Source of the DNA: Humisphaera borealis
GTDB taxonomy: Bacteria > Planctomycetota > Phycisphaerae > Tepidisphaerales > Tepidisphaeraceae
DNA length: 64,000 nt
NCBI RefSeq assembly: GCF_015169395.1
Contig: NZ_CP063458.1
Location: 186,001-250,000 of the forward strand
Direction of reading: 5' to 3'
Shown: one piece after another, positions 59,570 to 64,000 of the stretch
How the letters are laid out: every line of letters begins with the position of its first letter
How positions within the stretch are numbered: position 1 is the stretch's first letter
The notes under the pieces: model-generated
Told to the model about the DNA's origin: nothing
The model's input: only the letters and a program-made list of their open reading frames with translations
Databases searched by the model: none
Program-made: the position numbers and the translations under genes

Positions 59570-60073
59570 ATGCCCCACAACGCAAACTCCTCACTCGTCG
59601 CCGTCATCATGGGCTCCAAGAGCGATTGGGACACGATGTCCCACGCGCACGAGATGCTCGAGAAATTCGGTGTGCCCCATGAATGCCACATCGTTTCGGC
59701 ACACCGCACCCCCGACTGGCTGAAGGAGTTTGCCAATACCGCAGAGGCCAGGGGGCTGCAGGTCGTGATTGCCGGTGCCGGCGGGGCGGCCCATTTGCCC
59801 GGCATGTGCGCGGCGCAAACGATCCTTCCGGTCCTTGGCGTGCCGGTGCAAAGTGCGGCACTGAACGGCATGGATTCGCTCCTGTCGATCGTTCAGATGC
59901 CCAGCGGAATTCCCGTCGGAACGCTCGCGATCGGCAAGGCCGGTGCGGCGAACGCCGCGCTGCTGGCGATCGCGATGCTGGCGACGGCCAACCCGGAACT
60001 GCGCGAGAAGCTCCGAAAGTTCCGCCAGGAGCAGGAAGCAAAGGTTCGGAATGACGAACTGCCGGGGAAATGA
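59570..60073 (+). CDS. purE: N5-carboxyaminoimidazole ribonucleotide mutase
   Basis: 167 residues, the usual small class I PurE. Motifs: [58 protein letters not shown], and [20 protein letters not shown]. Moves the carboxyl group made by PurK to carbon in purine synthesis. The start at 59570 is the family start; the frame upstream is not conserved. It is divergent from the UvrC-like gene. Confidence 0.97.
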   Translation: MPHNANSSLVAVIMGSKSDWDTMSHAHEMLEKFGVPHECHIVSAHRTPDWLKEFANTAEARGLQVVIAGAGGAAHLPGMCAAQTILPVLGVPVQSAALNGMDSLLSIVQMPSGIPVGTLAIGKAGAANAALLAIAMLATANPELREKLRKFRQEQEAKVRNDELPGK

Positions 60074-60104
60074 TGGGGCGGGCGGCAGTCATCGCAGGGG
60101 GCAA

Positions 60105-60674
60105 TCATCCCTGCGTGGTGATGACCACGGTTCTGCCCATCGACGTGCTGAACAGGATCAGCGCTGACAAGACCGTTGCCAGAGCAAGTTGAACGATCTC
60201 GCTTTCTCGGTAGAGCCTGGTGAGCTGGTCGCGGGCGGGGAGTGCGACTTCAGGGTCGTCGGCGTTGTCGATGTAGGTTCGTCGCTGTTCTGCCATTCGC
60301 GGCCAGACGCTTCGCCAGCCGTAGATGAGGAGTCCGATCGCCGCCAGCAGCAATGCCGAGCGTAGCGCGTTGATGAAGATCGCCTGCTCGGATCGTCCGG
60401 CGAGAAACCACTGGATTGCGATCGACACCAGCAGACCGCCCGCACAGACGAGTTGGAGCCAGAGCAGTCGGGTCAGAATCTGCGCGTTGATGGTCATCGC
60501 GAGCAATGCCCCGTGCTGGCCGTCGAGGTTGACGGACAGGACGGTGGGGAGGGTGGGGTCTGCTTCCTGAACCGTCTTGAAGATGGCCGGTGATGCCATC
60601 GCACCGAAGAGGACCAGTCCGAACCAGGCCGAGAGCAGTAGCCAGTAGATCAACTGAACGATGTCGAACGCCAT
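60105..60674 (-). CDS. Four-helix membrane protein, DUF4149-like
   Basis: 189 residues with four membrane helices (IVQLIYWLLLSAWFGLVLFG, ILTRLLWLQLVCAGGLLVSI, ALRSALLLAAIGLLIYGW, VQLALATVLSALILFSTS). The first helix with GAMASPAIFKTV resembles the DUF4149/TMEM205 family; tentative. It follows moaE by 48 bp on the same strand. Function unknown. Confidence 0.7.
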   Translation of the reverse strand: MAFDIVQLIYWLLLSAWFGLVLFGAMASPAIFKTVQEADPTLPTVLSVNLDGQHGALLAMTINAQILTRLLWLQLVCAGGLLVSIAIQWFLAGRSEQAIFINALRSALLLAAIGLLIYGWRSVWPRMAEQRRTYIDNADDPEVALPARDQLTRLYRESEIVQLALATVLSALILFSTSMGRTVVITTQG

Positions 60675-60722
60675 GGGTCGGATTGTGACGGGTTTGGGAT
60701 GCGTTGTCACATGTCGGGGGTA

Positions 60723-61169
60723 TCAGCGATGGACCCACGTTCCTTCGCCGTCGGCCCAGATCTCTTTCTTCCAGATGGGTACGTCGGCTTTGAGGGTGTC
60801 GATGAGCCAGCGGCAGGCCGCGAACGCCTCGGCGCGGTGTCCGCACGCGACGGCGATCGCGACCGACGGTTCGCCGACGGGGACCCGGCCGGTGCGGTGC
60901 AGGATCGCCAGCTTGACGATCGGCCACTGCCGCCGGGCGTCGGCGGCGAGCCTTCGGAGGCGATCGATCGCCATTTCGACGTACGCTTCGTAGTCGAGCG
61001 CGACCAGTTCGCGGCCGTCGCCGGCCTGTTCTGCCCGGGTGGTGCCGACGAACAGGTCGATTCCGCCGGCCAGCGGCGACGCGACGAACGCCAGTGCCGC
61101 GGCGATATCGAGATCGGCTGCCGTCAGCTCGATCCGGTCGAATTGCGAATAGGCGACGGAATGTTCCAT
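60723..61169 (-). CDS. moaE: Molybdopterin synthase catalytic subunit
   Basis: 148 residues. Transfers sulfur from MoaD thiocarboxylate to make molybdopterin. Motifs: GIDLFVGTTRAEQAGDGREL, LDYEAYVEMAIDRLRRL, ILHRTGRVPVGEPSVAIAVA, CRHR-like HRAEAFAACRWLID, and the active-site Lys in VPIWKKEIW. Just downstream of moaD on the same strand. Confidence 0.95.
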   Translation of the reverse strand: MEHSVAYSQFDRIELTAADLDIAAALAFVASPLAGGIDLFVGTTRAEQAGDGRELVALDYEAYVEMAIDRLRRLAADARRQWPIVKLAILHRTGRVPVGEPSVAIAVACGHRAEAFAACRWLIDTLKADVPIWKKEIWADGEGTWVHR

Positions 61170-61208
61170 GAGCGGTGGGTTGTATCCGAAGGAGCGTCAA
61201 TGCCGTAA

Positions 61209-61454
61209 TCAGCCGCCGCTGACTGGGGGGATGAGCGCCAGCTCGTCCCCGTCGTGGAGGATGGTTTGTCCGTCTGCGTATTCGCGGTTGACGGCAAATG
61301 CGATCCGGGACACCGCCCCGACGATCGCCGGGAACTGCGCGGTCAACCGATCCACCGCCTGCTCGACGGTCATGCCGTCTGGCAGCGACACCTTTGTTTC
61401 GCCGACACCGGCGCGGTCGCGGAGCAGGGCGAAGAATTGAACGGTGATCGTCAT
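61209..61454 (-). CDS. moaD: Molybdopterin synthase sulfur carrier subunit
   Basis: 81 residues, beta-grasp fold ending in the diglycine needed for thiocarboxylation (LALIPPVSGG). It starts MTITVQFFALLRDRAGVGET at the ATG 61452-61454. 39 bp before moaE, and 62 bp after lpxI. No other molybdenum-cofactor gene is near. Confidence 0.95.
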   Translation of the reverse strand: MTITVQFFALLRDRAGVGETKVSLPDGMTVEQAVDRLTAQFPAIVGAVSRIAFAVNREYADGQTILHDGDELALIPPVSGG

Positions 61455-61516
61455 TCGGAGAAACGTCGCCCCCATCGGATGTACCCCCGACCACGGGCCC
61501 GCCTGCAACGTAGCGG

Positions 61517-62380
61517 CTAGCGGGCGTTGCCGGCGGCTGCGTCGTACCCGACGACGGCGATCTTGTAGCGGTCGGCCAGCTCCAGCACCTTCGGCTTCTC
61601 CAGGATGATGGTCTTGCCGGGTTCCAGAACGACACACCCGGCCCGGGCGGCGGCGAGCTTTTCAATCGTTACCGTGCCGATCGTCGGCACGTCGACACGC
61701 ATGTCCTGCTTGCTGTTGGAGACCTTGATCATCGTCCAGCCGCCGACCCGACACAGCTTGCCGGCACGCTCGATCATGGCGTTGGTGCCTTCCAGCGCTT
61801 CCACGGCGATTACGTCGCGGTCCACCACGCCAATCGACTGGCCGATGTCGAGTCGACTGATGGTCTGGCAGACGTCCCAGCCGAAACGGATGTCGGCCCA
61901 TTGGCTGTCGGTCGGCTGCCGCCGGGTCAGCACGCCGGGGGTTACCAGGTGGTCCGTGCAGTAGTGGGTTGAGTCGATCAAGGTAATACCCTGGTGGCCG
62001 AGATGATCGACCAAAGCCTGCAGGACCGCCTGCGGGCGTTTGTCGTGCCGGAGGGCGCGGACGGCCAGTTTGACTGTTTGCCAGTCGGGAATGTACCTGA
62101 AATAGCGCCAGCGGTCGTACATCGCACTTTTGGCGACCCGACCGACCATGATTGCCTCATGACACCCGGCCTGCCGCAGCGTGCGAATCCACTGGCCCAT
62201 CCGCACGATGCCGACCCAGCGGAAGGTGTCGCACTCTTCGCGAAGTTCCGGCCAGGCATGGCCGGAGAAGGCGCAGCAAACCACCTTGCGGCCGGCCGCA
62301 CGTGCACCACGCGCGACCAGCAACGGGAAAATCCCTTCACCGGCGATCAGTCCCAACGGTTCAGTGGCCGGCGATTCCAT
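61517..62380 (-). CDS. lpxI: UDP-2,3-diacylglucosamine pyrophosphatase
   Basis: 287 residues. Hydrolyses UDP-diacylglucosamine to lipid X in lipid A synthesis; LpxI replaces LpxH in many bacteria. Motifs: EPLGLIAGEGIFPLLVARGA at the N-terminus, IMVGRVAKSAMYD, GVVDRDVIAVEALEGTNAMI, and SNSKQDMRVDVPTIGT with TIEKLAAARAGCVVLEP. The start is the ATG at 62378-62380 at the family start. It shows that this organism can make lipid A. Confidence 0.94.
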   Translation of the reverse strand: MESPATEPLGLIAGEGIFPLLVARGARAAGRKVVCCAFSGHAWPELREECDTFRWVGIVRMGQWIRTLRQAGCHEAIMVGRVAKSAMYDRWRYFRYIPDWQTVKLAVRALRHDKRPQAVLQALVDHLGHQGITLIDSTHYCTDHLVTPGVLTRRQPTDSQWADIRFGWDVCQTISRLDIGQSIGVVDRDVIAVEALEGTNAMIERAGKLCRVGGWTMIKVSNSKQDMRVDVPTIGTVTIEKLAAARAGCVVLEPGKTIILEKPKVLELADRYKIAVVGYDAAAGNAR

Positions 62381-62648
62381 AGGTGCGTTCGCGGTTAATG
62401 CTTCGGGCGAAGGCCCTGTGAACCTGCGCCGCCAAACATCCACATTGCCGGCGACCGCGTCAAGCAGGCGGAACCCCGATACCCAGCCTTCTGGACGACC
62501 CAGAACCGGGGTGTCGGCTCGCAAAGACCTGCTGCCGAGCCCGGGACGCGCGAAACCTGAAGTCCTACGGCGGGAAGAGTCGGTTGCCATTGACCTACGG
62601 ACGGCGTCGTGTGCTTGCAGGTTACGCTTCGTATCGAGCAAACACCTT

Positions 62649-63719
62649 CTAAGACGCGCCGTCCGTCCTTCGTGCGAGCATGGCGGCGATTTCCAGCTGC
62701 GGCTTGGAGACAGGATGTTCCGACAACTCACCGAGCCGAACCCACCGGAATGGACCGTCAATCCGCGGCTCTTCGTTGCCAAGGGAGATCCCGACCCTGG
62801 CGTCGAAGACATAGGACCGGTGTGTCAACTGATGGCGGACCTCGCCCAGCGGCGTGAACCGCCGGACCTTCACGGGAGTAACCGCGGCAGGTCCACGAGG
62901 TTCGTCCGGCCGGGTGACGAACTGCCAGAGTCCCGCCCATCGCCCCTTGGCCGGGCGCTGCTCGATCAGCCACCGATCGCCGCGACGGATGCACAAGACA
63001 ATCCGACGTTCGACGGGCGTCACCTTCGCTTTTCGCGGCGGGGGGATTCGATCGGCCAAACCCGCCGCCAAGGCCTGGCAGTGCTTCGAGACCGGACAAA
63101 GCAGGCAGTTGGGCGCGCGTGGCGTGCAGACGGTCGCCCCCAATTCCATGAGCGACGAGTTAAAGTCGCCCGCCCGCGCATCGGGTAACAGTTCGGCTGC
63201 CCGCAACCAGAGCTGCTTCTGGACCGCGGGGGTCCGGGGGTCGGCCTCGATTGCATCGAGCCGACAGATCACCCGCATCACATTCCCGTCGAGAATGGGT
63301 GCCTTCTGGTCGAATGCGATCGAGGCAATCGCGCCGGCGGTGTACCTGCCGACGCCGGGAAGCTTCGTCAGCGCCTCGACCGACGAGGGCAACCTGCCGC
63401 CAAATTCCTCCATCACCATGCGAGCGGCCCGCCGAAGATTGCGTGCCCGCGAGTAGTAACCAAGCCCCTGCCAAAGCTTTAAGACGTCCTGCTCGTCGGC
63501 CTCGGCGAGTCGGGCGATGGTGGGCAGGTGCCCGACAAAGCGGTGGAAATAAGGGATCACCGTCGCCACCTGGGTTTGCTGCAGCATCAGCTCGCTGACG
63601 AGCACGAAGTAGGGGTCAGGTGGGGGGCTCAAGAGAGGGGGACGCCAGGGAAGGTTCCGCCGCGCGCGGTCATACCAGGACAGGAGGGAGGTCGCGAACC
63701 GAATCGAAGTGCCGACCAT
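62649..63719 (-). CDS. mutY: A/G-specific adenine DNA glycosylase
   Basis: 356 residues. Removes A opposite 8-oxoG. Motifs: NLPWRPP, VSELMLQQTQVATVIPYF with catalytic Glu, LWQGLGYYSRARNLRRAA, LPGVGRYTAGAIASIAFDQ, DGNVMRVICRL (Asp), FNSSLMELGATVCTPRAPNC then LLCPVSKHC, giving the four cluster cysteines. The C-terminal Nudix-like domain is present (WLIEQRPAKGRWAGLWQF). The third glycosylase gene in the window after mutM and nth. Confidence 0.97.
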   Translation of the reverse strand: MVGTSIRFATSLLSWYDRARRNLPWRPPLLSPPPDPYFVLVSELMLQQTQVATVIPYFHRFVGHLPTIARLAEADEQDVLKLWQGLGYYSRARNLRRAARMVMEEFGGRLPSSVEALTKLPGVGRYTAGAIASIAFDQKAPILDGNVMRVICRLDAIEADPRTPAVQKQLWLRAAELLPDARAGDFNSSLMELGATVCTPRAPNCLLCPVSKHCQALAAGLADRIPPPRKAKVTPVERRIVLCIRRGDRWLIEQRPAKGRWAGLWQFVTRPDEPRGPAAVTPVKVRRFTPLGEVRHQLTHRSYVFDARVGISLGNEEPRIDGPFRWVRLGELSEHPVSKPQLEIAAMLARRTDGAS

Positions 63720-63799
63720 CGAACGCGGATCATAGCGCCGACGCCCGGTGGAGGACCATCTCCCCAGGAACCGTGGCGGAAAATTCGCGGAAAAAATCG

Positions 63800-63829
63800 T
63801 TGCATTGCCGCTTTTACCGGACGTAAAGT
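63800..63829 (+). promoter_or_regulatory. Possible sigma-70 promoter
   Basis: TTGCAT (63800-63805), 18-base spacer, TAAAGT (63824-63829), about 67 bases before the DUF4926 start. The surroundings are AT-rich for this window. Confidence 0.4.
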
Positions 63830-63896
63830 TAGTGAATCCGGTGGCTCTGGGAAGGAATCCGACTCGGTTCGACTCTCAACTCATGGAGGTAACCTA

Positions 63897-64000
63897 TGCG
63901 AACTCCCCATGTCGATGACGTCGTACGTCTGACGAAAGACATTCCCGAACTGTTCCTGTCGCGGGGCGAGATTGGGGTGGTGTGCAGCACCTGGTTCTCG
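63897..64000 (+). CDS. DUF4926-domain protein, N-terminal part (runs off the right edge)
   Basis: Thirty-four codons starting MRTPHVDDVVRLTKDIPELF, LSRGEIGVVCSTWFS. This matches the DUF4926 pattern (D.V.L..D.PE..L..G..GVVV..W), short proteins commonly linked to toxin-antitoxin or accessory loci, usually about 70-90 residues. A perfect GGAGGT lies five bases before the ATG. Whether a partner gene follows lies outside the window. Confidence 0.75.

Overview
The window is GC-rich, gene-dense bacterial chromosome, most likely from a planctomycete. The strongest taxonomic signs are the adjacent pair of a heme-binding DUF1549/DUF1553 protein and a DUF1501 protein (33.3-37.4 kb), the MoxR/DUF58/BatA-like/VWA operon with a giant coiled-coil membrane protein (0.5-12.4 kb), a kelch/malectin-like exoprotein with an LEPR-XLL-like N-terminus, and secreted proteins with Thr-Gln-Pro-Ala-Thr-Gly tracts. 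LpxI implies lipid A synthesis. I infer class Phycisphaerae (Tepidisphaera/Humisphaera-like); no rRNA gene is present to confirm it.

Layout. 1-227: start of the fpg (mutM) DNA glycosylase, leftward. 554-13759: rightward operon of a MoxR ATPase, three von Willebrand A proteins, a 1443-residue membrane coiled-coil protein and a secreted alpha/alpha-toroid protein, probably one envelope-associated chaperone or sensing machine. 13984-23570: NPCBM-like protein, carA, a small membrane gene with an internal stop, an S41 protease, tsaD, an M28 peptidase and purK. 24.2-30.4 kb: leftward genes for a polytopic membrane protein, an acetyltransferase, a receiver-like protein, a TrkA-N protein, nuoD and a Gfo/Idh/MocA oxidoreductase. 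30.8-42.7 kb: rightward genes for rhaB, two orphan proteins, the cytochrome/DUF1501 pair, a glycine-zipper protein, a degenerate FmdB protein, a PfpI/DJ-1 protein, an esterase, nth and a lipid glycosyltransferase. 42.7-52.2 kb: the kelch protein, a membrane protein, and isocitrate dehydrogenase facing aconitase. 52.2-55.8 kb: a repeat-rich zone with three small uncharacterised genes. 55.8-63.7 kb: xerD, a Cys-rich protein, a hydrolase, a UvrC-like protein, purE, a membrane protein, moaE, moaD, lpxI and mutY. A DUF4926 gene starts at the right edge.

Genes that work together: isocitrate dehydrogenase and aconitase (TCA cycle, convergent); purE and purK (consecutive steps of purine synthesis, far apart); moaD and moaE (molybdopterin synthase); fpg, nth and mutY (base-excision repair); the cytochrome/DUF1501 pair; and the MoxR/VWA operon.

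The most unusual property is the intergenic DNA. Almost every gap holds a different near-perfect palindrome, often nested, and copies or half copies of at least two families lie in frame inside genes (tsaD and a membrane protein). One palindrome supplies the stop codons of two convergent genes. A separate hairpin pairs exactly with the Shine-Dalgarno region of the PfpI/DJ-1 gene. No tRNA, rRNA, CRISPR array, insertion sequence or transposase was seen.
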